DNA from: Auanema rhodensis
Taxonomy: Eukaryota > Nematoda > Chromadorea > Rhabditida > Rhabditidae
Direction of reading: 5' to 3'
DNA length: 64,000 nucleotides
Assembly (NCBI GenBank): GCA_964057225.1
Contig: OZ059894.1
Coordinates: 14,146,131 to 14,210,130, forward strand
Shown here: positions 36,387 to 51,365 of the stretch, one piece after another
Layout: every line of letters begins with the position of its first letter
Numbering within the stretch: the stretch's first letter is position 1
Program-made: the position numbers and the translations under genes
Notes under the pieces: model-generated
The model's input: the letters and a program-made list of their open reading frames with translations, nothing else
The model's database searches: none
Told to the model about the DNA's origin: nothing

Positions 36387-38086
36387 CGTTTTCTGTTTAT
36401 TTCTTGTCTACTCCATAAATTTACCTCATAAGTCTAAGCGCTAGTTATAAAGACTTTTTTAAAACTAAGTATTTACAGTTTTATACTTTTTAATAGATTC
36501 TTGTCTTTAATCCTCCTCTCAGCTTCATCTCTCATATTTGCATTCATCTCTTATTTAAAAGCATAGTGATTAAATTTGTATACCAGAAAATATTTAATAA
36601 CCAAATAACCTTTGATTTAGTCTAATCAACATTTTCGTGTAATATTTTGTCTTAACTGCTGTTGAACCTGATTTTATAGCTCCTACTTAAAACATTTCTC
36701 GTTGTGATCTAATTCAGCATTGCTTCAGCGTTTATTCCTATTTGGTTATAACCTAGAACGATTGCCTTTTCTGCTATCCGTATAAGATATTAGTAGCAGA
36801 CCTATTTTTTCGTTCATCTTGTCAGCTGGCGAGTGGCCGACGTCTCGAAGTCGGTTTTGCTCAATTGCAAGTTAGCAAACTGCATATTCGAACTATAAAT
36901 ATGAATGAGCACCAATGAATTAATAAGAACAGAAATTAGTTTCGTTCATATGAAGTTATGTATTTTTTTCTTCTCTTTTTTAACTGTAGGCAGTTTGCTG
37001 ACTTAATCCCGTTCACTTTCATCTGAAAACATGAACTGGTTAACGCCTTGTCGGGACTTCGTCCACCTCGCGATGACAATTTACTTTTGTACCTTTTGTT
37101 TATGCTAGTTATGAGCTGGAACAGAAAATAATAACTCGACTAGTTATTGTTAGATTTGGAATGTTTTTTGTCGGGATATGGTTCGTTTATCCGTTGATAT
37201 AATTAGCCATTTTGGTACACACTTTAACTCAACTTTATATGATTCCTCTGTCGTTGATTAGAATTTGTAGGTCTTGCTTAGTGTCTGTTTGTTACTTTTC
37301 CATTTTTGTTAATAAACTTAATTGAATTTTCTTGTCTTTTAAATTATGAAAGATTTTAATCTTGCAACGAAACATTAATTAAATCAAGATTATGTGAACA
37401 ATGGTACATGCATCCAGTTTAAAATAAAGTAAACTTATATCCAAATAATATAATTTAACAATTTGCTTTCGTACAATATATCCAGAGTGTTTTATAGTAT
37501 ATACAAAATGTAAGACTTCCAAATCACAACGAGTGACCTCACAGAAAGGCACAGCTGTTCCTTCTATTCACTAATATCAGTAGAACGAATCGTGGTGTGC
37601 TTCTAGAATATGATTATCAGGCAAGTTCTATTTATTTCCCAATTGGCTTAAACATTTTGTTCTATTTTTGCAAAATAGAAACATAGTCTACGATTTTATA
37701 TTTAAAGTCAAACCTTTTCAAACAACATCCTATTATAAAATTTTTATTTAAAAAAATAGAACTATAATATTATATAATATTTCACATTGTAAGTTATTAA
37801 CATTGAACATGAAATAACAAAACACTTGAACAAGAAATTTAAAAAAAGCTTCAAAAAATTTATTTTAAAGTTTTTCGAGCACTGTAGGTGTATATACGTG
37901 TTACGTAGATGTGATGTCGTAGACAAAAAGTATTTTTCAAGCAACGCACTTATTTCTTTTTTTAATTCATAACCATATAAGCTTAGAACAGTGATAAAAC
38001 AAATTTTCCTATAGAAACATAAAAAATTTTAGAATATAATCTTATTATTTTTCTACATTGTATCAAATTTTCAAATTTGTTTCAGC
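36387..38086. other. Intergenic region before YIF1
   Basis: T-rich DNA between the 258-aa protein gene and YIF1 with no supported gene. A GC-richer spot at 36827-36854 has a near-NFI palindrome (one mismatch) followed by the small inverted repeat CCGAC/GTCGG. The YIF1 promoter must lie in the right part; a TTTCAG acceptor is 1 nt from its ATG. Confidence 0.45.
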
Positions 38087-39832
38087 ATGTCGAACGATTG
38101 GGGTAGTGGATGGGATGATTCCCAGTGGAGTAACAACCAGTATAATCAACAATCAACTGGGTAAGGTTAGCAGAAATATTCATATCAAGCTAATTTCAGT
38201 TATTCAAATAATGGGTATTCTGGAGACTTCTACCAGAATCAACAATCTCAGCAAACTTATGGGCAACAACAAGGTTATGGAAATTTTCAACCGACCCAAC
38301 CTTCACAGCCACCTCAGCCAACACAGCAAAGTAACATGGGTGGAAATGGTAAAAATTGAATTATATCGTTCTTTCATTATTTTACTATAGCTTTTGGTGG
38401 ATTTCCTGGCCAACAGCTCATGTCTGAACCAATGTTTGCTGCCGCTCAACAATTCGGGGGCCAATTTGCAGAGCAGCAAAAAGAAAAAGTACGACTTATT
38501 TTCATGGCTATCTAATTATATTGTTTCAGCTCACCAAATATATTAGCGGTTTCAACTTGAAATACTACTTTTCTGTTGATAATACTTATGTCGGGAAGAA
38601 GTTAGCCATTTTATTATTCCCATTTTTGCATAGGGTTCGTGGATTGAACTTTATTTTAAAATATCAACTTTTTATATCTTAAGGAATGGGCTCCTCGGCA
38701 TACAGGTGGTAACGGCCCTGTGTCAGCGAAAGATGATATAAATGCGCCTGATCTCTATATTCCTATTATGGCTTTTATCACTTATGTTCTTGTATCTGGA
38801 TTTCTTTTAGGAACCCAAGGAAGGTAGTGAAATATGAATATTTTTTTGTTATAAATTTTTATTTTAGGTTTTCTCCTGAAATGCTCGGTATTTTAACTAG
38901 TAACGCTTTTATTTGGGTTATTTTAGAGAATATTCTTATTTTTATTAGTAAGTATATTCTGAATATATCTCAGGTACCGTATTTTAAAAATAAGTTTCTC
39001 ATTAGTTTATTTCAGTCTCTTACAGTTTGGCATTCATTGTCATTTAGTACATATAAGTTTGTTGGGTAAGTAGTTAATACTTTAGTGCATGTAAAACTTT
39101 GTTTTAGGATGATTGCTTGCCTCATTGTGTTCATGACCGGCGGAAAGATGTTTTATTACTGTACATTGATATATACTGCTTTTGCTCTTGTTTTCTTCTT
39201 GGTATGGAATCTCATATTTGAATTATTTATTTATTTCGTTTAGTTGCAAACTGTCAAAAATTTTCTTTTTGACACTAACCACTTTGGTGGGGATGATGGA
39301 AGAAAGAGAAAATTGATTTTGATTTTGTTCATTGCTGTGTCTCAGCCCTTCATTATGTGGTGGTTGACTAGGTATACATTTTTTCTCTTTTTATTCAAAT
39401 TTTCACTCTAAAAGTTATTTTTTATATTTCTTTTTTTTGTGAATTTGTTTTTATTCAGCTCGCAGATATCCTCAGTTAAAGCTCAGCCCATGGTAGGCCA
39501 GAGTGTAATTTATGTGTGCATGAGTTGTGATATTCTAAAAATTTATTACGTTTTCGAGTTTAGATTAAGGAAGTGTGAAATGACTTAATTTGTCTTATTG
39601 TTCTAGGATTTTGCATGTTGTGTGTTTTATGATCATTCGCAGCATGTTACATACTTCCAATGATTTTACAAAATTTTTTTTCAGTGGCGCAACTAGTTTC
39701 GAATATGGTAAGTACGATTTTGCCCGTTTGGCCATGGACAAGATGGGAATGGCAAAGGGTGCTGCCGGCGATGTTCCTTTGACTGATGATGGTGACGTTG
39801 ATTATGAAGCGTTGCTTAAGATGCCTAAGTAA
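38087..39832 (+). CDS. YIF1: YIF1 homologue, Yip1-interacting ER-Golgi membrane protein
   Basis: Ten exons (38087-38160, 38200-38348, 38391-38488, 38530-38634, 38684-38823, 38868-38973, 39016-39065, 39108-39201, 39244-39371, 39685-39832) total 1092 nt, giving 363 aa. YIF1 works with YIPF5/Yip1 and Rab GTPases in ER-Golgi transport. The N terminus is Gln/Asn/Tyr-rich and cytosolic ([16 protein letters not shown]). The conserved family region includes [20 protein letters not shown] and [14 protein letters not shown], then about five membrane segments beginning [19 protein letters not shown]. The protein does not stop after the last segment (QPFIMWWLT) as human YIF1 does, but runs on about 50 residues ([17 protein letters not shown]...LLKMPK). 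A 34-nt cassette at 39459-39492 could replace this tail by a short one. Confidence 0.93.
39459..39492 (+). other. YIF1: Possible alternative cassette exon of YIF1
   Basis: A good acceptor (TTATTCAG) and a donor (CATG|GTAGGC) flank 34 nt within the last YIF1 intron. Including it shifts frame and ends the protein at [15 protein letters not shown], a short C terminus closer to human YIF1 in length. Confidence 0.35.
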
Positions 39833-40920
39833 TTACCCAGTTTCTGTCCTAACTTGATGTGCCTTAATGTTTTTTGTACCAGTATAGGACCTGATAACTG
39901 TTTTTACTATATTTCATATCAAACACTATCAATTTATTTATTAACATAATGCATGTTATATTAACTGATTGTTTCATTATGGGGGGTGGTTTATCAAAGT
40001 CTGGTCTGTTATTTAAATGATTTATATTCCTCAAATTTAAGTTATAATTTTGTATAAAATAGCATCGTTCCTAGACACAAAATTGGGTTTCATGAATACT
40101 GAGATAATGTTACATATTTCTATTAAACTTATTGCTTTTTTTGTTAGATGAGCAAGACTCATTTATTTCATATTTCATGAAAATAACTTTTCTACTCAAG
40201 GATTCGTTATAGGATCATCGCATATTTCCCCACTTAGTGTTCATGGTACTGGTGTCAACATATTTTATTTTTAAAAATAAATAAAACATTTTAACATTGT
40301 AGCATCTGAGATATTTTACCTGTATGCGCATCAATCTGCGCTGTTTTCTTGGAATCTGTGCTCTCTGCACTATTTTTACGTTGAATTGCTGCTAGCTCGC
40401 CCTCTACTTCAAGCACCGCCCATTCGCGCTATGAATTGCTGTCGGAGAAGATAGCTGTGTCTCATCCGTAGTCAGTTATCGAGGAAATATTTTTCCTAAA
40501 AATTCTTAATATTTAGTTTTATGCTAATTTAATTTGTTTAATAAATTATTTCTTGTTACTAGCCTTATTATGAGTGCAACATTTAGAATTAATGGTTGAA
40601 TGATTTATATTCTGTACAGTAACGATCAGGTTTTTCATTACAATTATTATATTGTAAATATTTATAGAACTCAACCTAATCGTATAATGTATAAGAGTTG
40701 AATTTTTTAATATTTCATATATATATAAGTTTAAATGCCTTTTATTTTCTATTTCTGATAGATGTTTCTATTTTTAATACCACTATCCGTTAAATGATGC
40801 AACCGTGTAATAACCGTTCACAGCGTTTGATATGTCTTGATTAGTTATAATAATAATAGAAATAAGTTTTGTAGATTTGTGGGTCTATATTGTACATATT
40901 TTTGTGCCTTTTCACTGGGA
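39833..40920. promoter_or_regulatory. YIF1 3' flank and promoter region of the MCRIP-like gene
   Basis: AT-rich sequence interrupted by a GC-richer block at 40320-40480 that contains CCGCCC (40416-40421, an inverted Sp1-type GC box). This block is a likely core promoter for the gene starting at 40921. No other feature was seen. Confidence 0.4.
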
Positions 40921-43471
40921 ATGTACAAAGCTGGTCATTCTGCCGTATCGAGAACTGTCTTACCTTCAATTCAACATAAGAGACGAACCGTTTATACCAG
41001 CCCCCTTCAAGCTAGTATAAAAAAAGAAGAACGTGTTCTTTGTATGTATTTTCTTTGTATTTTCTTTAATTTTACCTTTTCAGTAACAAATATAACGTCT
41101 AATGAACCTATTTTTCCTGTGAGGTTCGTTGTTTTTCATCCTGTTCATCCTATCTTCTTCAATTTAGCCCGCTGTCTCTTTTTCCTAAAAAGAAGGGGAA
41201 TGATATTAATACTTTGACACCACCATCAACTCCATCATCACCTATCGTAGAACAGCAAATTGAATTTCTCCATAATTGTAAGTTTAATCCAGCTTTTCTT
41301 TATTTGTCCTTCGTGTGTCTGGATAGTTTTATTGATTTCTTTGCAAATTAATTTGAAATCATTATCGCCATTGATAACAATCATCGTCTAAGATCTTCTC
41401 GCGTGTCTAGGCATAGGCTACCTATCATTGTTTCTCTTTTTTCTATACTCTTTCTCTTTTAGTTTTGAAACGAAATGTTACACACTATGTGAGCATTGAG
41501 CAAAGTTTTTTGTCTGTTCTTCTTTCTTAGCTCATCTTCTCATCTTCCGTTTCTTTAACTACAAACTTGAGGAATATTGAGAGAGAAAATGAAAAAAAAA
41601 AAGAAAAAAAAACGAAGGAAGTCTTGGCAATAAAATAATTACTATCTATAGATATTTTTCTTATTGGGTGGTAGTCTAATCCTCCAAAGTTTATCTTATC
41701 GTGCATTGCTAAGAAATGGGTCATATTTTCTTTTCTTGTAGCCGTACAATTTTCCAATAGCTTCTTCTTTACCTTGTGACTTCTCAGATTATCTTCACGT
41801 CGTTTTGATCGATATATCGCCGAAGTGTTCGTGAGTTATCATTTAGTATTCTTTAACCTGATTCTTTATTTGCTCATTTCTCCTTCCTGAAAATTGATGC
41901 ACTAACACGGGTTCTAATGGAATAAAATGATGTATAAAACCGTGAATTTGGTTAAGCTATCCATCTTATTGCTTTTGAAATTGTTTGCAATAAATATCGA
42001 CAGTTTTAATCTATTTGAATCGTTTAAGAGATGATTCTTGATTAAACATCATTGACCACCCTATGTTGACAAGTTATTTTTGGGGTCCGATTGGTAAGCT
42101 AAGATAGGTTATCGTATTTGGGTACTGGCCTTCGTCTTCAGTTTGGAGTAGATCTTATGGTCGGAAAGATATGGAAACGCTTTGAGATAGGGAACATAAA
42201 AATCAAAGAAAGTTAAGATCAGACACCTCGTGAAAATATAATTTAATTGCTTTATCATTGTACTATTTTTTATGTTTTTGGTTTGCTTTCTATTTTTAAA
42301 ACATCACATTAGTTTCTGCAATGACAAACAAATTAAAAGAATGTGATCGCTTATATACAAGCGTCTGTCAAAAATGATATTCTACTTTAAAAGTCTGATA
42401 AATTACCTTTTAATTATTTTTGTTTATAATTATTATTATTCATATTTCTTTGTGTATTTTCTAAAGCTGCCGACACATATAAAAGCTAATAGCGGTCGGA
42501 ACCTATAGAAGTATCGAGATCGAATAACAGAAATTAGTTTGCCAGATTGAATTAGAGGACTTTTTCGCCATTAGCTTATATTCTTTGACTTCTGCTCTTT
42601 ACCATATGACCGGTTCCAATAGTTGATTTCCTACAGAAGCTGGTAAAGAAGAAAGGCATCAACCTTTCTGTTGCAATGTGTCATTGGTTTTTGAGTGGTA
42701 GGGGTCTAGCGACTGTTGGTTCTGGCAGGTTGTGTGTTCTTTGGATATCAGCACTTGTGCATCTCTGTACGATCTTCCCTTTCTCTCAGATTTTTACTTG
42801 CTTTTCTCTTTGCCTATGTCCTCTTTTTGTTTTCTAACCTCCCATCTTGAGATAGCTAGGCTTCTTCAATTACGGCTCCTTGTGTGCACTGTTATCTGAA
42901 AAAGTTATATAGTTTCGTAAATGTGTACCAATTGGTACGACTGATTATTTTTATATTTTTGCAGAAAACTCGCTATGACTTAAAACTATTGTAATATCAT
43001 CTGACTGATGTCATGATATCTGACATGTCGAGTTTCAACATCAATTCTCTAATTTCGAATTTATTTTTGCTTTTCTTTTTCATCTGGTCACTTTTTTTAA
43101 ACATTCTTTGTGTCCAACGTCATGTCATTCATAGTCTTTCGACAGCGGGACTAGATATTGTGCGTGAAAAATGATCTTTCATTCGATATAACGGCAAAAC
43201 GTCTAAGATTAAGAATACTTTTAGTTGATTGAAAATATTTTTGAGAATTACAGCATGGCGAGCTTTTCGAGAGACTCCGGGTGGTGAATTAGATCCTCAA
43301 ATTGTGACATATTCTGCTCAGGAATCAGCTAAGGTAATTTTCTTAAAAGTATGCAAATGTATTGATTTTTTCCAGGTTCCAGTGGATTTTCAACCATTCA
43401 ATATAGATAGATTTTTAGCTGAAAAATTGCTTAGTGAGCTTGACATTGATCCCAAAATTGCCCTTTTCTGA
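40921..43471 (+). pseudogene. MCRIP/FAM195-like gene with a +1 frame break in exon 3
   Basis: Five exons (40921-41041, 41084-41123, 41168-41278, 43254-43333, 43376-43471) sum to 448 nt, one more than a multiple of three, and would encode about 149 aa. The N terminus has SAVSRTV and basic TVYTSPL sequence like MCRIP proteins. The MCRIP core EQQIEFLHNSWRAF matches the human MCRIP2 block ending in EAWQQV. The end, VPVDFQPFNIDRFLAEKLL, resembles the MCRIP2 C terminus (PIDLDEWWAQQFL). MCRIP proteins bind CtBP and DDX6 (co-repression, stress granules). Exon 3 reads in one frame before 41217 and another from 41218, with the shift near the CCC at 41220-41222. It could be an assembly error, a recent mutation, or a wrong exon 3 acceptor. 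Intron 3 is 2.0 kb. Confidence 0.55.
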
Positions 43472-44145
43472 TGGATTCCAGATGTTAATAATGTTCAATT
43501 AGAACAAGATTTAACAGCTCCTTTGAAATAGATATCTTAGCTTCATTCCCTATTTAGGAAAACAATTAGTAGTTAGCATCTAGAATTAATATTTAGATTA
43601 GTTTTTAAAATCATAGTTTATTCCAAGGTATGTCACCTTTGGTATGTATTAATGCCGGTAGAGTACGGATTTTTATTCTTAAACATGCGCACCGATGTTG
43701 CTCAACTTCGTTCAACTCTTTCCGAAAACAAAGAGTTTGAATTATTTCTTTATCATTGTTAGAAAACGTTTTTATCAAAAACAAATAGATTTTCTTTAAA
43801 ATTCTATTTCATTCTTTTCTTGCTCATTTTCTCTGTTTGTGATAAATTTTGAAATTTTGAATTATACATTTGATGAGGCTCTAATACTTGTACGAATCAA
43901 CATTTGACTTCGAGATCCTTGTAACATCTTTTCTCAAAACTTTTTTTATTTTTGAAATATCTGTTACTGTTACTCAGCATTTACTATGGATTCTTATTGT
44001 ATCTCAATTGCTATCAACTGTATACGTCTGTATTTGTTGTTTTGTTATCATATATTTACATTATATTGAGTACAACCTTTTCATCTTCATTCGTTACTTA
44101 CCAAATATATAATCCAATTTCGATAATAATAGATTGTCAAATTAT
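43472..44145. other. Convergent 3' flanks, no gene
   Basis: T-rich DNA between the ends of the MCRIP-like gene (+) and the coiled-coil gene (-). The open frames here are low-complexity Ile/Tyr/Phe-rich translations and look random. Confidence 0.45.
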
Positions 44146-46319
44146 TTATTTATCGTTTTCCAGTGATTTTTGCAATGTTCCTAATAAAGTTCGTTCTATT
44201 TCGTCTGTCCTATTTCTCAAATTTAAATAGCGTTGACCATTTAATCTTTCCATGTGCTTTACTCCTTTCTCGAGTTGAGCCATAAGTTCATCACGTTCTT
44301 TTTCCAGCTGTAAATATGGCACCATATAAGGTTTGTTTTTAATAATAATCTGAGTGAACAAACCAATGCGAATTCTCCCATGATAATTTGGTTGATATCT
44401 TTGTACTTAGTCGCTTCCTTTTTAAATCGCTCCACCTGTCGCATATCTCTCTGAAATAGAAAACGTGTTGCATTTCATTCAACTTTGACTGTTTGCAATA
44501 ATCATCCATCTTATGTGACAAACCAAAGAAAAACGGAAAAATCATGAAAACATGTTTTAAAAGAAAATTACCTGATAAGTTTCTTTATATTCTTTCAGTT
44601 TATTCATTTCATTAGTTGTATCTTCTAGTTGAATTTGAATTGTTGAATGGGATTTAGCTTGATTTGTTATTTTATCTCGAGCATCCTGTAGATCACGATT
44701 TAACTGTTCGTTTGTGTCACGAACAGATGATAACTCGTTCTGAAATCCAAATACAAAAATTGTCATTCAAAATATCGAAAAGATGGTAGTTGGGTTATCA
44801 TAAAAAAAATAATAGAATATCATTGCGGGCCTGAGTCACGAACTTGCAGAAATTCTATTTTTCCTTGTAAATCTTGAATTTCAACCGCTTGCTCGTACTT
44901 GATTCGACGCATTTCCTCTTCGTGATTTGACTCTTCTTCAATAATTCGTCTCTCGTGCTCGGCTTCAAGACGTCTCAACTAAACAGAACAATAGTTTAAC
45001 ACGATGAGCTTCAGCGTTTTTCTATTCACCTCAAAATCCATATCCATTTTCATTCGTTGTTCTAAACTAGCTACAGAAAACTTTAGATCGCTCTCAGCAT
45101 TTGACTTCGCTTTTTGTAATTCGGTGATAAATGCAGTTAGAAGCTCATCGGATGTTTGCCGTAAAACATTTCCAGCCTGAATTTTTTTGTCATGATCTGT
45201 AAATCAGAAATCAAGGAAGAATTTTCAATAATTGTGATATTTCCAAGAAAATGTTATAAAACTATCATTTTATAAAATACCAAAAGTTATAACTAATTTA
45301 AGATGATATTTCATTTTACTATGCTAAATTTCAACAGTCATCTATTTAAACTACAAAGGCAAATTAGTTTTTATTAAGAAACTAAAGACAGTGCTCGAGT
45401 TTTTAACCCCTTTCTTTCAAGTTTTTTGCGTAACATTAAATTGGAAAAATATTTCCTCAGCAGTTGTTTGTGTGTAAGATTTCAGAGGGCCATAAGCATC
45501 GAAAAGATAGAAATAGTGAAAATTACCACGATTCCAATTTCAAAAATATTCTTTAAAACATACCATGGAAGGGCTATAAATCTCCACTGTTTGAGCATCT
45601 TTATCTTCGTATATTTTCGAATTATTGTCATACAAATGATCAGTTTGTGAGCAATTTGGTCTAAAGGTAGTAGTATTGAGTGTCAGCATACACATTTTTC
45701 TGCGCAACACCTCAAAAGGCAGAATAAAATTAGAAAAAATACTATAAAACACACTGATAACTGTTCTGCTTGTTTAGTTTTTAATTGGTTAATTTTTTTT
45801 TCCAAACATATATGTGCTTGTTTTTCCTTTTCATATTCTCCGCGTAATACATCCAAAATCTTGCGTTCTTCTATCTATCATAACATTAATGAAACAATTT
45901 ATATTTATATTTATATTTTACCTTACAAGATTGCTCATTGAGCAATTTCTTTGTTAAGGATTGCTGATTCTTGCCTCCCTGAAAGTTTAAATGTACTTAA
46001 TGCATAATCATATCACCATAATGTCAAAAGCTATGCAATAGGTAGTAAATGGTGATAATATTTAAGAAAAGTGCAATTAAAGAACATCGCGACTGACCTT
46101 TCTCCTAAAACTGGTAAATAAATCGATTCTAGATTGAAGTTCATCAGAAAAATGTTTTATTGGATCAGTTTTAGACTCACTTTTGACTTTTATCGCCTAA
46201 AAACAGCTTATGAATTCAGCTAATAACTGATTAACCTTTTTCTGTGTGGACAGCGGCTTTCGCATTGGGTGAACCTGTCGAATAGGTTTTTGGACAGGAT
46301 CAAACGGAATCTTATCCAT
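44146..46319 (-). CDS. Coiled-coil protein, unrecognised
   Basis: Ten exons (46319-46236, 46196-46098, 45978-45922, 45874-45755, 45710-45560, 45196-45030, 44978-44844, 44739-44572, 44450-44364, 44307-44146) total 1230 nt, giving 409 aa. The first about 95 residues are basic (IRQVHPMRKPLSTQKK). Nearly all the rest is predicted coiled coil by heptad pattern: LRRLEAEHERRIIEEE, IKYEQAVEIQDLQGKIEFLQ, LNRDLQDARDKI and LEKERDELMAQLEKGVKHM. A non-coiled insert (CMLTLNTTTFRPNC) interrupts it near residue 135. I do not recognise the family; a centrosomal, ciliary or cytoskeletal scaffold is possible but unproven. The join across the 363-nt intron after exon 5 is the least certain, because the donor GTAT|GTTTTA was chosen only to keep frame. 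Confidence 0.7.
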
Positions 46320-46764
46320 TGCAAGGAAGAAAAGAATGAAATCGAATTTTACCAAGATGACTTCCGCATGAACACTCAGAACATCCCGTAGCCTTGGTAA
46401 CCATTATTGACCCAAAGCAAAACACACCCTGCAGCTGCAGACATATGAAAGACTAGACATAGTCATATGGGTCAACCTGATCAAAATTAATCTTTAGTAA
46501 TACCAAATAAGTAATTTGAATCAACTTTGCCCCAAGGTCTAACACTGAATATTTCTTGCCCAAAGTAATTAACATTGAATATTTCAATTACCCGAGAAAA
46601 CATGAGCATGGCTCATTTTCGGATTCTCGTCTCATATGTTACAATAAAATACAACCGAAATGGTAAAAACTTTTATCTATAAAGAAAAAAAATGGTTTAA
46701 CATATAGACGAGAAGTGGCGATTAATTAAGAGATCACATAGTTCAAAAGCTATTATGAAATAAA
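46320..46764. other. Gap between HSP90 and the coiled-coil gene
   Basis: This 445-bp gap lies between two minus-strand genes and holds the HSP90 3' UTR and the 5' flank of the coiled-coil gene. No other feature was seen. Confidence 0.45.
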
Positions 46765-49288
<2,524 letters not shown>

Positions 49289-49390
49289 AAATTTTAGGTA
49301 TCGAATACGAAACGTATTTAATAGTAGAAACCCTGGCTATCACACTGAGCATGTTGTGAAATGAAATTTACTAGGCCTATGAAGGACGTT

Positions 49391-49405
49391 CGAAAATTCT
49401 CGAAG
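49391..49405. promoter_or_regulatory. Heat-shock element, three perfect units
   Basis: CGAAAATTCTCGAAG is nGAAn-nTTCn-nGAAn without mismatch, an ideal HSF1 trimer site, about 190 bp upstream of the HSP90 ATG. Confidence 0.85.
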
Positions 49406-49434
49406 GGGGCGGAGCCAACGCCTCTGATTGGCTC
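49406..49434. promoter_or_regulatory. GC box plus inverted CCAAT elements
   Basis: GGGGCGG (49406-49412) is a Sp1-type box. It adjoins an inverted repeat GAGCCAA / TTGGCTC (49412-49418 and 49428-49434), whose right arm reads CCAAT on the minus strand. A second GC-rich palindrome, CCGCC-CAA-GGCGG, lies at 49441-49453. Confidence 0.6.
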
Positions 49435-49458
49435 AGAGAGCCGCCCAAGGCGGTGCGC

Positions 49459-49468
49459 GGAAAATTCT
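49459..49468. promoter_or_regulatory. Heat-shock element, two units
   Basis: GGAAAATTCT matches nGAAn-nTTCn. Confidence 0.6.
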
Positions 49469-49477
49469 TAACGGCAC

Positions 49478-49487
49478 GGAACATTCT
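49478..49487. promoter_or_regulatory. Heat-shock element, two units
   Basis: GGAACATTCT matches nGAAn-nTTCn, 10 bp beyond the previous element. Confidence 0.6.
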
Positions 49488-49506
49488 AGTATGTACGCAA
49501 ATTGTT

Positions 49507-49521
49507 CGAAGCTTCTAGAAT
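49507..49521. promoter_or_regulatory. Heat-shock element, three perfect units
   Basis: CGAAGCTTCTAGAAT is nGAAn-nTTCn-nGAAn without mismatch. It is the most distal element from HSP90 and the nearest to FAM50. Confidence 0.85.
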
Positions 49522-49973
49522 GGTTTTTTGAAATGATCTACGATATAAATGGTTAAAAACTACAAGATAAATATTTTTATATAAAACTACACGAAATTGA
49601 GAATCAAAATACAAAAAGAAATTGTTTCAATGCATGAAAAAGTGATTTTTTAAAAAAACTTGTTAAAAAATAAATGCATAATGTAATTTATTATTTTTAG
49701 ATGCGGTCTTTCATCTTAGTAATTGTAAAGTAATATTATTTTTTTATGTAGTATTTAGGAAAGCACTTTCTAATATTCGTTACTTTATCTTATCTTGAAA
49801 TTTTTTTTCAAAATTCGCATAATAATTATCGGTCGCAATTGGTGTAATCTCGTATGAATTTGAAAATATATTTTTTTGTCGAATTCCAAATTCTGAACAC
49901 CCTGTGTATTTTCTATTCAAATTTCTTTCAATAATATAATCATAAACTGCTATTCTAACAGAATTTGTTTAGA
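49522..49973. other. Distal half of the HSP90/FAM50 divergent promoter
   Basis: AT-rich DNA between the heat-shock element cluster and the FAM50 start. A TTGTTTAG acceptor lies 2 nt before the FAM50 ATG. No further factor sites were recognised. Confidence 0.45.
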
Positions 49974-51365
49974 ATGTCAAGAGCTGATTCGGGACGTTTA
50001 ATTCACCTCTCCAAACGGAGAGAGCGTGCAAAAGAGGATCTGGAGCAACAAATGAAAAAAATAGAAGAAGAAGCTATGAAGGGTAAAAGAAAAATGTAAT
50101 ATTTGAAACATAGAGATGTCTAGGAGCCGCTGGTATTGCCTCTAAATTCACAGCAAATTACGATGCTATCGAAGAATCATTAAAGAATAAAACTGTTGGT
50201 TTAGTAACACTGGATGAAATGAAAGAAAAACAGAAAGATGCTATAGCTACTCGGTAATATAGTTCAAAATTTTAAAATGAACACAATTAAGATATATAGA
50301 GAAATTTGTATTGTCCGTGGGGAAAGTTTAAAGAAGAAAGAGCCATCAACAACGGCGTCCCCTGATAAAAAATTAACACAGGTGTTTATTTCACTTGTAA
50401 TTGAAATGTATTTATTCATTACAGAAAAGAGTTCTTTCTTTTGCTGATGATGAAGAGGAGGAAGAGGAAGACGCACCTGTTATTACTAAAAAGGTTAGAC
50501 ATCATTTTTAATGAATACTGTTGCTTTATTTAGCGTCTCGGTATGAACCCTAATATAGATACAAGTTTTTTACCTGATCGAGATCGTGAATTGGAACTTG
50601 CAAAGTAATATTTCATTCAAGCTTATGTTTAAATGTTTATTTTATCGCTACTATTTAGAAAGAAAGAAGAATTAGCGGCTGAATGGCGAATTCAACAAGA
50701 AAAAGAAAAGAATGAGGAAATAAATGTTGCATATGCATATTGGGATGGTTCTAGCCACAGGTATCACTTCTGTAATACTTTTTTTAGTATATCATTTTTA
50801 TTCACCAGAAAGAACATGAGAATGAAAAAAGGTCAGACTATTTCTCAGTTTTTAGCCAAAGCTATAGATGTAAGACTCGTTATATTGGTACATATTATTT
50901 AACTAAGTTTCTATAGGCTTTAAAAAAGGAATTCACTGAATTAAAAACTTGTATACCTGAAAGTCTCATGTTTGTTAAGGAAGATCTTATAATTCCACAT
51001 TTTTATACGTACGGTTCTATTTTGTTTTTAATTTTAATTTTAATTTTATCCAATGTATTTCTCACAGGTTCCAAGATTTTATAGTAACAAAAGCTATGGG
51101 AAAAACTGGACCGTTGTATGAGTTTGATGCTGTAGGTGAAGTTCGTGTTCGTCAAGATGCTGCGTTAGATTATGGAGAATCGCATCCTGCGAAGGTAATT
51201 TTCATAACTAATTAATTTCACGTGTTCTCTTTATATTTTGTTTTTAAGGTTGTTCTGAGGAATTGGTATGAAAAAAATAAGCATATTTATCCTGCATCTC
51301 GATGGGAACCATTTGTTCCGAATAAGAAATATGGTAAGACTATTGATGATCTTACTACAATTTGA
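49974..51365 (+). CDS. FAM50: FAM50/XAP5 family protein
   Basis: Ten exons (49974-50082, 50124-50253, 50300-50381, 50425-50493, 50534-50604, 50659-50760, 50809-50869, 50917-51008, 51068-51194, 51249-51365) total 960 nt, giving 319 aa, slightly shorter than human FAM50A (339). FAM50/XAP5 proteins are nuclear and associate with the spliceosome C complex. The N-terminal half is a charged coiled coil ([20 protein letters not shown]) with an acidic patch [11 protein letters not shown]. The XAP5 domain has [59 protein letters not shown] and [20 protein letters not shown]. It shares its promoter region with HSP90. The exact last codons ([12 protein letters not shown]) assume no further intron. Confidence 0.95.

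Noticed and set aside
36827-36854. Additional NFI-like site CTGGC-N5-GCCGA and adjoining hairpin
   Set aside because: One core mismatch and isolated; not counted with the perfect palindromes.
44846-46319. Assignment of the coiled-coil protein to a known centrosomal or ciliary family
   Set aside because: Heptad-rich sequence gives misleading similarity to many proteins, and no diagnostic domain is visible.
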